A DNA stretch of 64,000 bases from BQJU01 sp965229635 (lineage in GTDB: Bacteria > Bacteroidota > Bacteroidia > Chitinophagales > Saprospiraceae), in NCBI GenBank assembly GCA_965229635.1, contig OZ245894.1, positions 4,588,001-4,652,000 of the forward strand, read 5' to 3'. Below, piece by piece: positions 41,735 through 52,015 of the stretch. A program made the position numbers and the translations under genes. The first letter of the stretch is position 1, and each line of letters begins with the position of its first letter. The notes below the pieces were generated by a model. The model was not told the origin of the DNA and searched no databases. It worked only from the letters and a program-made list of their open reading frames with translations.

Positions 41735-42388
41735 TTAGATTGGTAAATCAATTTTTTTACCCAGATATTTGGGCTGCTTGTTCAGTAAATAGATGTCGAG
41801 TACGGCCTTGCAACGGGCCAGATACTCTCTAATTTGGGTTTTATTGATTTCCTTACGGAAAGGGTTAGTGGCATTGTAAGCAATCACATCGAGATTGTTC
41901 TTTTTGGCGATAAACAGCGCCCGTTCATTGTGAAACTGCTGCGAAATGACGGTAAACTGGTTTTGCTGAAAGATTTCACGACAGCGGACTACGGAGTCCA
42001 AGGTACGAAATCCGGCATAATCCAGCGTAATGGCCGCGGTAGGAATGCCCTTTTTTTCCAGTGCTTCCTGCATGGCGGCGGGTTCGTTGTAGGATTTGCG
42101 GCTGTTGTCACCGCTGACGATGATGTGTTTGACCTTTCCGGCATGATATAGCCCCGCTGCGGCATTGATTCGGTATTGAAAATAAGGATTATTAAAGCCA
42201 TTCGGTCCCTGTGGGTTAGTACCCAACACAAGGGCCACTTCATTGGCCGGAATTTCCTCTACGGAGGAGAATATTTTATCCTTGGCGGAATGTTTTACCA
42301 ATACATTACAAACCACAATAAAGGTCAGCAAAGCGGCTCCTGCCAATAACGCCCACTTACCGATTTTTTTCAGCCGGGACTTATTCAT
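41735..42388 (-). CDS. SanA/YdcF-like (DUF218) membrane-anchored protein
   Basis: 217 residues with an N-terminal membrane helix (about 11-30). The DUF218 core is visible: VALVLGTNPQGPNG, HIIVSGDNSRKSYNEPAAMQ, DYAGFRTLDSVVRCREIF and VISQQFHNERALFIAKKNN. SanA of E. coli affects envelope permeability to vancomycin; the exact reaction is unknown. It overlaps the upstream gene (42381-42971) by 8 bp and ends 2 bp before tpiA, so the three are probably an operon. Confidence 0.88.
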   Translation of the reverse strand: MNKSRLKKIGKWALLAGAALLTFIVVCNVLVKHSAKDKIFSSVEEIPANEVALVLGTNPQGPNGFNNPYFQYRINAAAGLYHAGKVKHIIVSGDNSRKSYNEPAAMQEALEKKGIPTAAITLDYAGFRTLDSVVRCREIFQQNQFTVISQQFHNERALFIAKKNNLDVIAYNATNPFRKEINKTQIREYLARCKAVLDIYLLNKQPKYLGKKIDLPI

Positions 42389-42971
42389 GAGCCAACTGTT
42401 TTTTCTCCTTGCGGTTTCGGAAATATTCCAGGGAAAAGGCCATCAGGGCCGAGCCCAGTAGCAATAATAAATGCCAGTACCATGCCGTGGGTTGTCGTCC
42501 AACTTCGAGATAAACGGGCGCTTTTGACGCAAAGTCAAATCCCTGCGGAAGCTGATGCAGTTGTTGATCTTCTTCCTTCAATTCGCGCACTACGCCCGAA
42601 ATGGTCAGTGATTCCTTTTTGACACAATTTTCCTGTTCCAGGCACTCCCAGGGAAAGGTTTGGGTCCAACCCACAAAATAGGGATTGACTTTTTGTCCCT
42701 GCTCCAGTTGGGTAACTTGCTCCTTACTCAATATCGGATACAAAATCAGCCCGCCGTCCTTCTCGTGTTTGCCCGGAACGTGGTAATAATCACCACTGGT
42801 CCAGGCATCGGTGATCTTGATATAATCCGTATCGCCAACACCTTTGGTCAGGACTTCCTCCATGGTAAAGGTCCGCAATTTATGCGTCCCAAATTGCAGC
42901 GAAATCAGGCTGTTGCAGCTGTTGATAAAAAACACCAGACAAGCCAGCAGGATAATGAGTCGATAAACCAT
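42381..42971 (-). CDS. Unrecognised protein with N- and C-terminal membrane segments
   Basis: 196 residues. The N-terminal helix (LIILLACLVFFINSC) may be a signal anchor or a lipoprotein signal. A hydrophilic middle has Cys residues (WECLEQENCVKKE). The C-terminal helix (YWHLLLLLGSALMAFSLEYF) ends in a basic tail. Its end overlaps the SanA-like gene by 8 bp. I do not recognise a family; the topology suggests an extracytoplasmic domain between two helices. Confidence 0.7.
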   Translation of the reverse strand: MVYRLIILLACLVFFINSCNSLISLQFGTHKLRTFTMEEVLTKGVGDTDYIKITDAWTSGDYYHVPGKHEKDGGLILYPILSKEQVTQLEQGQKVNPYFVGWTQTFPWECLEQENCVKKESLTISGVVRELKEEDQQLHQLPQGFDFASKAPVYLEVGRQPTAWYWHLLLLLGSALMAFSLEYFRNRKEKKQLAHE

Positions 42972-43072
42972 TGTCTGAAATTAAAACTTACCTGAAATAC
43001 AGGAATGGCCAACAAATTAAAATTTGACGGACAAAGGTAACCAGCGCCCGTTTAAATTTCCATGGTTAGGGC

Positions 43073-45238
43073 TTAAAGTTTCATAAACTTTATCGATGAA
43101 GAGCCAAAAGGGCCAGTAATTTTTAGCCAATAAACGCCTTCCGGCAGCGCCAAGCAGTCAAAAGTGATTCCCCGGTTGTCAAGCCAATTGGGCGCATCCA
43201 GCAACTGCTGCTGCCCGGCCGCATTATACACCACAAATTGGGTCTGCTCCGACAATCCCATCGGCGCAATCACCCGTATTTGATCTGTCGCCGGATTAGG
43301 CTGTAAGGACCATTGCTCATTTGACGTAAAGTCAACACTGATGACATCCGAATAAGTTACAGAGCCATCAAAGTCAACCTGCCGGAGCCGGTAATAATTG
43401 GTGCCGATCAGTGGAACCCGGTCTGGTAAGGTGTAGTATTGTGGCTCGACGGTGGTGCCTTGCCCCCAACGTTTGCCGATGCTTGTATAGGTGCGATTAT
43501 CGCGGCTACGCTCCACCTCAAAATAGTCGTTGTTGAGCTCGGTTTTGGTTTCCCAGTGCAGGTTCACCGCATTATTTTCCTGCCTTGCGGCAAATGTGGT
43601 CAGTTCTACGGGTAGGGCATTTTCGGTGACATCTAGGGTGTAGTCTTCTACTTCTCCGAATTGGGGTGTTCCGCAGGATGAAGGTGTGGTGTTCCATGTG
43701 ATACGTATCCGCATTCGAGTACTGCCGGTTAATGCGCCAATCGGTGGCGTGATAGTGGCATTGAAGACGGAGGTTCCGCCAGTAACAGCAATGGATTCAT
43801 TAGCATCATCAAAGTCTTTGTCGTGATTCCAGTCCACCCAAACGCCACAGACATCATTTTCATAAGCCAGACCATTTGTAACTGTCAATGGATAACTCGT
43901 ACCAATTTCTACCGTGGTGCTCTGTCCCGTGTAGATACCAAAACCTCCCGAAGTGCAACCGGTACTGTTATCAATAGACCCAATTTGTACCCGGGAAATA
44001 TATTCATCACAGGTCTGGCTATTGGCACCGCAGTAAGAGGTGGTCACGGAAGCTACATTACTATAGGTATTGCAAGCCCCATTAGCCGGTTTGATGCGAA
44101 ACCAGTAAGTGGTGGCCGGGGAAAAGCCGTAGATATTAAAACCGGTAATATCGGGCCCCGTAAATAACCCGGTAGCCTGCTGAAAGCCACTTGAGGCTGA
44201 AGTGGTCGAGTATTCGATTAAATAACCAAGCTCATTACTGGCATTGTCAGTCCAGCTCAGGTTAATCAAGGATTCGTCGGCGCTCAGAGCTGCTGTAACG
44301 CCGGTGGGTACATTGACGGAAGCGGGGGCACAGCTGAAATCGTAAGTGCCAAAACTCTGCCGGGTAGCCAGGCCGGATTGGATGAAACCATACTGTCCAC
44401 TGGTAAAGATGCCGCCACATTGATCCGGATAATACGACATGATGTTATTGACCGGTGGGTCGTAGATATTGCCGTATTGATCGGTTTGGGAACCGGTGTA
44501 GGTACAAGTGCCAAAATTAAAATTGCCGCCGCTGTAGCGAGGATCGGCCTCGGTATCACACAAGTAGTCACCGGCGCTGCTACAATTGGCATTGCTCCCG
44601 GAACGAGGCACATTTTCCGCATAGGGATCGGTATTACCATCCTCGGTGCCATCGTGTGTGTGCAGTAGACTGAAATAGTGCCCAAATTCGTGAACATAAG
44701 TTCCATTAGGCGAATTGGTGACCCCGGAAGCGGTCATCAGGATGCGGTTGTAAACCGGATTGTTATTGTAGGGCAAGTAAGCATAACCCGCGGCTTGCCC
44801 GGCGCCAACGCTAATGGTACCCACACAATACACATTGACCGCATCACTCACCTGACCGGTCGCGGCCACGAGGTCTCCTTCCTCGGAAGAGTCATAATCG
44901 TAGAGATTATCATCGTTGTAATAGGTGACACTACCGCAGTAAAAGAATTCAATACCTGCCGACAAGTAATAAGCATTCAATGCCGCTAATCCTTGCGTCA
45001 ATTCTGTATCGGAAACGCCCCCAGAGCCGTCACTTTGCCTGACCACCACTACCCGGATAGGAATACAGGTGGTGCCATCGTTGCGGTCATTGGCGAAAGC
45101 CTGGTCATAAATATTTCTTTTTAAAAGCTGTCGTTCCTCCGGGGTGGGCGGTGTAGTGCCGCAGTTGAAGGATTGTGCAAAAAGGGGGGCTAGAAACAAT
45201 GACATAATCAGAAAGAGTGAAGTCATCAAACTTCTCAT
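43073..45238 (-). CDS. Secreted M43-like zinc metalloprotease with Fn3, GEVED and T9SS domains
   Basis: 721 residues. Signal peptide (LMTSLFLIMSLFLAPLFAQ). The M43-like catalytic domain has HEFGHYFSLLHTH (zinc HExxHxxxxxH) near 183 and a Met-turn IMSYYPD near 265. A fibronectin-type-III segment follows (about 315-400), then a GEVED segment (CGVWVDWNHDKDFDDANESI... EVEDYTL) and a T9SS sorting domain (WSLQPNPATDQIRVIA). The active-site residues are all present, so an active extracellular protease is likely. Confidence 0.88.
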   Translation of the reverse strand: MRSLMTSLFLIMSLFLAPLFAQSFNCGTTPPTPEERQLLKRNIYDQAFANDRNDGTTCIPIRVVVVRQSDGSGGVSDTELTQGLAALNAYYLSAGIEFFYCGSVTYYNDDNLYDYDSSEEGDLVAATGQVSDAVNVYCVGTISVGAGQAAGYAYLPYNNNPVYNRILMTASGVTNSPNGTYVHEFGHYFSLLHTHDGTEDGNTDPYAENVPRSGSNANCSSAGDYLCDTEADPRYSGGNFNFGTCTYTGSQTDQYGNIYDPPVNNIMSYYPDQCGGIFTSGQYGFIQSGLATRQSFGTYDFSCAPASVNVPTGVTAALSADESLINLSWTDNASNELGYLIEYSTTSASSGFQQATGLFTGPDITGFNIYGFSPATTYWFRIKPANGACNTYSNVASVTTSYCGANSQTCDEYISRVQIGSIDNSTGCTSGGFGIYTGQSTTVEIGTSYPLTVTNGLAYENDVCGVWVDWNHDKDFDDANESIAVTGGTSVFNATITPPIGALTGSTRMRIRITWNTTPSSCGTPQFGEVEDYTLDVTENALPVELTTFAARQENNAVNLHWETKTELNNDYFEVERSRDNRTYTSIGKRWGQGTTVEPQYYTLPDRVPLIGTNYYRLRQVDFDGSVTYSDVISVDFTSNEQWSLQPNPATDQIRVIAPMGLSEQTQFVVYNAAGQQQLLDAPNWLDNRGITFDCLALPEGVYWLKITGPFGSSSIKFMKL

Positions 45239-45344
45239 AAACTCAGGGCGTTAAAATTGAAAAATGTAGGAAGCGTTTGTAGATGGGCAAGTATACAAAA
45301 TTTTGTAAAGTGTTTTTCCCGTAAAATGATCATATTTGTGACTT

Positions 45345-46262
45345 ATGAAATTCGGAAAACTAGCAGATATCAGTCAGGTGGATTTCACTTTACCACCTTC
45401 TCCACCGGCAAATGAGACCGTTTTGGCGCAAGCCCCTCCCCGGGAAGGTAAAGGCCGCGTGTACATTGGCTGTACCGGCTGGAGTATGCCGGAATGGGTG
45501 GGCAAGGTGTACCCAAAAGGCACCAAATCCAAAGACTACCTGCGCGAATACGCCAGGCAGTTCAATACCATCGAGTTTAATACCACGCATTACCGCATTC
45601 CCAGTGCCGCCAACATTGACAAGTGGCACACCGAATCGACCGATGATTTTCGGTTCTGTCCAAAAATACCACAGACCATCAGCCACAGCCGCAATTTGGG
45701 CCTGGGCGACGAGCAGATTATGTTATTTTGTAACACCATTCAGGGGCTAGAGGAAAAACTCGGCTGTTGCTTTATGCAATTGCCGCCCTACTTCGGTTTT
45801 GACCGATTGGATTTGCTGGATCGATTTCTGAAGGGCTTTCCCAATCACATTCCGCTGGCGGTGGAAGTGCGTCACGAAAGCTGGTTTGAAAACCCGGAGC
45901 ACGGTCAACGCCTGTGGGATATTTTGCGAAAGCATAAAACCGCTACTGTCATCACCGATGTGGCCGGTCGCCGGGATGTCTTGCACATGCATTTGACCAC
46001 GCCCGTGGCCATGGTACGTTTTGTGGGTAATGCACTGGATGACAGCGATTACCGCCGCATTGATGAGTGGATTGCGCAATTGGCGCAGTGGTTTCAACAG
46101 GGTTTACACGAGGTGTATTTCTTTACCCACGAACCCGATAATGTGCTGGCACCCGAGCTGGCGCAATACATGGCCGAAAAGTGTGCGGAATATCCCGAGT
46201 TGGAAGTGCGCGGGCCCCATTTTTTCGACAATGATGCCGGGCAACAGATGAGTTTATTTTGA
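45345..46262 (+). CDS. DUF72 family protein
   Basis: 305 residues with the DUF72 TIM-barrel-like pattern: YIGCTGWSMPEWVGKVYPKGTKSKDYLREYARQFNTIEFNTTHYRIPS near 40-90 and CPKIPQTISH, followed by LAVEVRHESWF and a late EVYFFTHEPDNVLAP. Function of DUF72 is unknown. Co-directional with ppk1, 52 bp downstream. ATG at 45345 is chosen as the first in frame. Confidence 0.88.
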   Translation: MKFGKLADISQVDFTLPPSPPANETVLAQAPPREGKGRVYIGCTGWSMPEWVGKVYPKGTKSKDYLREYARQFNTIEFNTTHYRIPSAANIDKWHTESTDDFRFCPKIPQTISHSRNLGLGDEQIMLFCNTIQGLEEKLGCCFMQLPPYFGFDRLDLLDRFLKGFPNHIPLAVEVRHESWFENPEHGQRLWDILRKHKTATVITDVAGRRDVLHMHLTTPVAMVRFVGNALDDSDYRRIDEWIAQLAQWFQQGLHEVYFFTHEPDNVLAPELAQYMAEKCAEYPELEVRGPHFFDNDAGQQMSLF

Positions 46263-46314
46263 TAATTCACCAACAACCTTTATTTTGCCCAAACACACTT
46301 CAAATTCATAGGGA

Positions 46315-48393
46315 ATGACCGAAAATGGCTATCCGTTTATTGCCAGAGATATCAGTTGGCTGTCTTTCAACTACCGGGTTTTGCAGGAAGCAAAAGACCC
46401 TTCCGTGCCGCTTTTTGAGAGAATCAAATTTCTCGCCATCTATTCTTCCAACCTGGACGAGTTTTTCCGGGTACGGATGGCCAACCATCGCAACCTGCTG
46501 AGGGTGAGCAAGAAGACCAAAAAAGAACTGGAGTTTTCACCCAAACAAATGGTGAAGGAAATCCAGGATATTGTCAACGAGCAGCAGGAAGAATTTGGGC
46601 GCATTTTTATCGAAGAGATCATTCCCAAGCTCAAAAAGCACCGTATTTATCTCTTGCGCCGTCTGGATTTGAACCAGGGGCAGAAAGTCTTTGTGGAGGA
46701 TTATTTTAAGGACCACATGTTGCCCTTCGTGCAGCCGGTATTGCTGGTAAAAAACAAGATTCGGCCGTTTCTGAATAATGCGGCCCTTTACCTGACCATC
46801 CTCCTAAAAGAAAAAGGCAAATCCAACGCCTCCGAGGAATACGCACTGGTAAAGATTCCTTCCGATCACCTGCCGCGTTTTATTGAATTGCCTTCACCGG
46901 CCGATGAGCGGCACATCATTATGCTCGACGACATTGTACGGCATAGTGTGTCGTGGATGTTTCCCGGCTACGATATTCAGGATACCTATTCCATCAAGTT
47001 AACCCGCGATGCGGAGCTGTACATCGACGATGAGTTTTCCGGCGATTTGATTCAAAAGATCAAAAGCAGCCTCTCCAAGCGGCACGTTGGTCCCGCTTCG
47101 CGCTTTGTCTACGACGGCGAAATGCCGGGAAAGCTGCTGGAGTTTCTGATGGAAGCTTTTGATTTGGAACATTATGACACCCTGCGAGAGGGCCGTTACC
47201 ACAATAACTTCGACTTTTTCCAGTTTCCCGACTTTGGGTTGACTCACCTGAAAAATCCAGACCTGCCGCCCCTACCCTACGCGCCCCTGGAAAATGCCCG
47301 CGACTTCTTTGCCGCCATCCGCAAACGCGATCACATGATTCATGTGCCGTTTCACGGCTACCATTCGGTGGTGCGCTTTTTTGAGGAAGCCGCCCGAGAT
47401 CCCAAGATTACGCACATCAAGATTGTGCAGTACCGGGTGGCCAAGAAATCACGCATCATGCAGGCGCTGATGGAAGCTGTGAAGGCCGGCAAGCAGGTGA
47501 CCGTATTTATTGAGGTGAAGGCCCGTTTTGACGAAGAAGCCAACCTCGCCTGGGGCGAACGACTGGAAAAAGCCGGGGTGACCGTGCACTACAGTTTTCC
47601 GGGCGTAAAAGTCCACTCCAAGCTGGCCCTGGTGCGCCGTCTGGAGACCCGTGGTTCGCGTATGTACGCCTATCTATCGACTGGCAACTTCCACGAGGAT
47701 ACCGCCAAGATCTACAGCGATATCGGCCTTTTTACCGCCGACCGCCGTATTGTCAATGAAGTGGCCCGTGTCTTTTCCTACCTCGAAACCGTCAAGATGC
47801 CCGATCAGGAATTTAAGCATTTGTTGGTGGGCCAGTTTAACCTCCGTTCCGGCTTCGAACAGCTGATCGAATACGAGATTGAGCAAGCCAAAAAAGGCAA
47901 TCCCGCCCAGATCATCCTCAAGATGAATAGCCTGCAAGACCGCGAGATGATCGAACTGCTGTACAAGGCCGGTCAGGCCGGTGTGGAGATCAACCTGATC
48001 ATCCGGGGCATCTGCTGTCTGGTGCCCGGCAAGGAAGGTTTCAGCGAAAACATCCACGCCATCAGCATTGTCGACCGCTTTTTGGAGCACAGCCGCATCT
48101 TCTACTTCCACCACGGCGGCAAGGAGCTGATCTACCTCTCCAGCGCCGACTGGATGGTGCGCAACCTCAGCTACCGCGTGGAGACCGCCTTCCCCATCTA
48201 CCACGAAGAAATCCGCGAACAGATCAAAGACTTCCTACAAATCCAGCTCGCCGACAACGTCAAAGCCCGCGTCCTCGACGAAGACCTCTCCAACACCTAC
48301 TACCGCACCGATTCCGACCTGGCGATTCGTTCGCAGTTGGAGACGTATTATTATATTAAAAGGGGGAGTGAAAGGGAGGAGTTTTCGTATTGA
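46315..48393 (+). CDS. ppk1: Polyphosphate kinase 1
   Basis: 692 residues, the normal length for PPK1. It polymerises ATP gamma-phosphate into polyphosphate. The N-terminal domain starts RDISWLSFNYRVLQEA. The phosphorylated histidine lies in VKVHSKLALV near 434 and the second conserved His in STGNFHEDTAKIYSD. Phospholipase-D-like fold domains span about 310-680. The final third of the gene is unusually GC-rich compared with the AT-rich genes starting 230 bp later. Nothing recognisable lies in 48394-48622. Confidence 0.94.
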   Translation: MTENGYPFIARDISWLSFNYRVLQEAKDPSVPLFERIKFLAIYSSNLDEFFRVRMANHRNLLRVSKKTKKELEFSPKQMVKEIQDIVNEQQEEFGRIFIEEIIPKLKKHRIYLLRRLDLNQGQKVFVEDYFKDHMLPFVQPVLLVKNKIRPFLNNAALYLTILLKEKGKSNASEEYALVKIPSDHLPRFIELPSPADERHIIMLDDIVRHSVSWMFPGYDIQDTYSIKLTRDAELYIDDEFSGDLIQKIKSSLSKRHVGPASRFVYDGEMPGKLLEFLMEAFDLEHYDTLREGRYHNNFDFFQFPDFGLTHLKNPDLPPLPYAPLENARDFFAAIRKRDHMIHVPFHGYHSVVRFFEEAARDPKITHIKIVQYRVAKKSRIMQALMEAVKAGKQVTVFIEVKARFDEEANLAWGERLEKAGVTVHYSFPGVKVHSKLALVRRLETRGSRMYAYLSTGNFHEDTAKIYSDIGLFTADRRIVNEVARVFSYLETVKMPDQEFKHLLVGQFNLRSGFEQLIEYEIEQAKKGNPAQIILKMNSLQDREMIELLYKAGQAGVEINLIIRGICCLVPGKEGFSENIHAISIVDRFLEHSRIFYFHHGGKELIYLSSADWMVRNLSYRVETAFPIYHEEIREQIKDFLQIQLADNVKARVLDEDLSNTYYRTDSDLAIRSQLETYYYIKRGSEREEFSY

Positions 48394-48622
48394 TGGGGAG
48401 TGGGCAATCGTTTTGTGTAACTAATTTTGGGGAATTTCGTAGAAGATACAGACAGAAGCAGAAAAAACGCCTTTTTGGCAAAAAATTAATTTTAAGGAGT
48501 TTATGTCTGGCTAATTGCCTAAATATGATGATAACATAGCTGCTCTACTAAAGGAAATTATGAATTGATAAGCTAAGGAGTTTAATTTAAGAAATAGAAA
48601 AATATCAGTATTTTGCGCTCAT

Positions 48623-49447
48623 ATGAAAACAAATAAGATTAAATACATCAACAACTCTAAACCTTTTTTGCGATGGGCTGGAGGAAAAACATGGTTGTTA
48701 AAAGAAATTGATCAGTACTTACCGGAAAAGTATAATGCCTACCATGAACCCTTTCTTGGAGGAGGAGCTTTGTTTTTCTATTTGCAACCCTATCAATCTT
48801 ATTTGTCGGATTTAAATAGTGAATTAGTCGACACATACGCAGCCATAAAGGAAGATCCTTATAAGGTAGTAGAGCATTTGGTGAAGTATGAGAATACTGA
48901 AGAATTCTACTACTATATGAGGAATAAGAAGCCACGAAATCGAATAACAAAAGCGGCAAGGTTTATTTATTTAAATAAAACTTCTTTCAATGGGATTTAT
49001 AGAGAAAATTTGAAGGGTGAATATAATGTTCCGTATGGTAGAAAAAAGAATTATGGAATTGAACTAGAGACTTTTGTTAACGCCTCAAAAATGCTACAAA
49101 ATGCTTCTTTAAAATGCCAAGATTTTTATTCTTCCTTAGATACTATCCAAAAAAATGATTTAGTATTCTTAGATCCTCCATATACTGTAACACATAATCA
49201 TAATGGATTTGTAAAATACAATTCTTCTATTTTTGATGAGAAATCTCAATTGAGATTGGCTAAATTCATTGATGATTTAGATGAAATCGGGGCGTTTTAC
49301 ATATTAACAAATGCCGCACACTCATGGGTCTTCAATGCATTCAAACGTAAAACAAATACAATATACGAGTTGAGCCGTTTCAGTCGTGTCGGAGGAACAA
49401 ACGCTGTCAGAGGAAATTATGGAGAGTATTTGATCACCAATATTTAG
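48623..49447 (+). CDS. Dam-type (D12 class) adenine-N6 DNA methyltransferase
   Basis: 274 residues. Motif I is FLRWAGGKTWLLKEI (SAM-binding FxGxG type), the catalytic motif is FLDPPYTV near 188, and LNKTSFNGIYREN and a C-terminal RFSRVGGTNAVRGNYGEYLI complete the D12 class pattern. Methylates adenine in a short target, GATC-like in close relatives (inference). It is much more AT-rich than its neighbours and starts an island with the gene 5 bp downstream, implying cotranscription and a restriction/defence role. Transferred origin likely. Confidence 0.88.
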   Translation: MKTNKIKYINNSKPFLRWAGGKTWLLKEIDQYLPEKYNAYHEPFLGGGALFFYLQPYQSYLSDLNSELVDTYAAIKEDPYKVVEHLVKYENTEEFYYYMRNKKPRNRITKAARFIYLNKTSFNGIYRENLKGEYNVPYGRKKNYGIELETFVNASKMLQNASLKCQDFYSSLDTIQKNDLVFLDPPYTVTHNHNGFVKYNSSIFDEKSQLRLAKFIDDLDEIGAFYILTNAAHSWVFNAFKRKTNTIYELSRFSRVGGTNAVRGNYGEYLITNI

Positions 49448-49451
49448 AGAA

Positions 49452-51803
49452 ATGGCATTTCAAAATCAACGGGTTATTGATGAAATAAATGCTAAGCTGG
49501 AAACAGACTTGAGTAAACTAGGCAAGCTCTACAAGGCAAAAAATGATCGTTTTCATCATATAAGTGTCACACATAATTTAGTTGAGGACTACTTAAATGA
49601 AGGCTGGGAAGACTACGGCAAGGTTTTGAAAACTAAAACAAAGTTGAGGAAGCCAAAGTCTCATTCAGAATTGTTTGAAGATGATGTTTGGTGTCAGATG
49701 TATAGATTAGGGTATCGAATCTTAAATACTGATCAAACTTTTAAACTTCCTTTTGGAACGGAAGAAAAAGATTTTAAACAAATTGATGTCATTGCAATTG
49801 ATGAAGACTCTATTCTTCTATTCGAGTGCAAATCAAGTGAAAAGCCTAAAAAGCCAAAATCGTATAAAGATGATTTTATTGCTTTGGGAGTTATGCTTGA
49901 TGGATTTAGGAAAACTCTGAAGCAAATATATGGAGTGACAAAAAAGATTAAGTACATATTTGCTACTCGAAATATTCGTATTGACTCTGAATCAGTAGAT
50001 ATTAAAAGGCTTACTGATCAAGGGGGCTTTTTTTATAATGATAATACATACAGTTATGTAAACTCCTTGATAAAAAACTATAAAAGAGCATCAAAGTTTC
50101 AATTACTTGGGATTCTATTCAAAAACGAAATAATAAATAAGGAAAAAATAGAGGTCGCCGCATTGGAAGGCTTCATGGGAAATGAAAGATATTACATGTT
50201 TTCCATAGAACCACATCTTCTTTTGAAAATGGGATTCGTATTGCATAGGACCAAGGCTAATGAAACTGAAATGCCTACTTACCAAAGGTTGTTGGTTCCT
50301 AGTAGGTTGAAGGGAATCTCAAAGTTTATTAACGAGGGAGGGTATTTCCCCAATTCGATCATAATAAACTTTACTACCAATAGAAAAAACAAAATCCAGT
50401 TCGAAGGTAATAGTAGAAATAGTCATAGTAGATCTAGAGCAGGCACTTTGAAAATACCCAATGCATATGCTTTTGCTTATATCATTGATGGACAACATAG
50501 ATTATATGGATATGCAAATTCGAAATTTCGTGAAAGTAATACGGTTCCAGTTGTCGCCTTTAAGGATTTAACGCCAACGAAGCAGTTGGAAATATTTATG
50601 GACATAAACCAAAATCAAAAAGCAGTAAGCCCTAGTTTAAGATTGACCTTAGAAGAGGACTTATATTGGAATTCTGAAGTAGCAGCAAGTAGGCTAAAAG
50701 CCCTAAAGTCAGCGATAGTAAAAGATTTGGGAACGAAAATTACCAGCCCTCTCGCTTCAAGAATATCAATTGGCGAAGATCATGCTGAGTTGGCTTTTAA
50801 ACCATTTTATACCTCATTAACTAAATGTGGTTTACTGCCAAAAGCTCGAGGTAATAAGTACGATGAAGACACAATTAAGTACTCCTTGTATAGCTTGTCG
50901 CAAGCTGACCATGATAAAGCGATGAATGAGGCAAGAAGTAAAGTAGTCGCTTTTTTATCTGCTTGCTACGATTACGTCGAAGAGTCATTTCCAAAACTAA
51001 AAACTGCTGAAAAGCAGACTATATACTCCAATAGAGGTACTTATGCTTTTATTATGACTGTTGGCTCACTTCATAGCTTTATGATAGATGAAAAGGAAAT
51101 TACAAAGCAATCATCTAATGAAAACCGATTAGCTGCAATAACCCCTTTTCTAAATTCGCTTTTGTCACATTTGGAAAAAATTAGTGAAGAAGAATTTGAC
51201 AAATACCTAAATAACTTAGGCGCAGGAGCAGATACTAAATGGCTTAGATATTTTCAAAGTATCATTAATTCTATGCACGAGAATTATGAACCTATCGAGC
51301 TAATAGATTGGAAAGAAAGAAAGGATGAGAATTTACAAACTAGGGCTTCTGAGTTAATAGTTGATATAGAAAAATATGTTAAGAAACATGTCTTAAGAAC
51401 TATAAAAGAAATTTTTAAAGAAAATTGGGATCTCGAAATTAATGCAATTAAACGTGAATGCTTGAAGCGGGCAGAAGAGGAAAATGAAAGATTTTATAAA
51501 GAAGGATTGAAAAGGAAAAAAACTGAGTGGACAGAGATGTTTACCATAAATGATTACAAAGCAATAATAATAAAATATTGGACTAGAAAGCCTGATGGGG
51601 ATGAAAACTTTATAACATTTGAAGAACGATTTACCATCGATGTAGGTGAAGGTATTGGAAGCAAATCATCTAGAACAAAATGGATTTCCTATTTTAACAC
51701 TTATCGAAATCTGTCTGCACATGCAGGGTCTAAAGAAAAAGGTTTGAATCGAGACGAGATAGAATTTTTAGAAGAGATTAAGGAAAAATTTTACCCTGAA
51801 TGA
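49452..51803 (+). CDS. DGQHR-domain protein with PD-(D/E)XK-like motif and C-terminal HEPN-like Rx4H motif
   Basis: 783-residue cytoplasmic protein. The N-terminal region has D112... E125-C-K127 in IDVIAIDEDSILLFECKSS, the pattern of a PD-(D/E)XK nuclease core. The DGQHR motif is at 346-350 (IIDGQHRLYGY), with FMDINQNQKAVSPSLRLTLEED near 378, as in DndB-related DGQHR proteins. The C-terminus has TYRNLSAHAG with R752 and H757 (Rx4H), like HEPN ribonucleases. AT-rich, 5 bp after the methyltransferase. Best reading: a restriction-type effector guarded by methylation. Each domain call beyond DGQHR is motif-level inference. Confidence 0.72.
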   Translation: MAFQNQRVIDEINAKLETDLSKLGKLYKAKNDRFHHISVTHNLVEDYLNEGWEDYGKVLKTKTKLRKPKSHSELFEDDVWCQMYRLGYRILNTDQTFKLPFGTEEKDFKQIDVIAIDEDSILLFECKSSEKPKKPKSYKDDFIALGVMLDGFRKTLKQIYGVTKKIKYIFATRNIRIDSESVDIKRLTDQGGFFYNDNTYSYVNSLIKNYKRASKFQLLGILFKNEIINKEKIEVAALEGFMGNERYYMFSIEPHLLLKMGFVLHRTKANETEMPTYQRLLVPSRLKGISKFINEGGYFPNSIIINFTTNRKNKIQFEGNSRNSHSRSRAGTLKIPNAYAFAYIIDGQHRLYGYANSKFRESNTVPVVAFKDLTPTKQLEIFMDINQNQKAVSPSLRLTLEEDLYWNSEVAASRLKALKSAIVKDLGTKITSPLASRISIGEDHAELAFKPFYTSLTKCGLLPKARGNKYDEDTIKYSLYSLSQADHDKAMNEARSKVVAFLSACYDYVEESFPKLKTAEKQTIYSNRGTYAFIMTVGSLHSFMIDEKEITKQSSNENRLAAITPFLNSLLSHLEKISEEEFDKYLNNLGAGADTKWLRYFQSIINSMHENYEPIELIDWKERKDENLQTRASELIVDIEKYVKKHVLRTIKEIFKENWDLEINAIKRECLKRAEEENERFYKEGLKRKKTEWTEMFTINDYKAIIIKYWTRKPDGDENFITFEERFTIDVGEGIGSKSSRTKWISYFNTYRNLSAHAGSKEKGLNRDEIEFLEEIKEKFYPE

Positions 51804-52015
51804 ACTCGCAAGGCGTAGGCTAGTACTTGTAATGCCCAACTCCAGTAATAGTTGTTTTAATCACCCCTCAATGCCATGTAACAGTAGCATCCAGATCGAT
51901 ACACTTAATCTCCCGCTTCACCTGGCCATTAAAACATAACCCTCACCGTCTACAGCCTTTTCCCTTTTTCTTTACTATTTTTAAGGAGAGATATAAAATT
52001 ATCTATCAAAATAAC

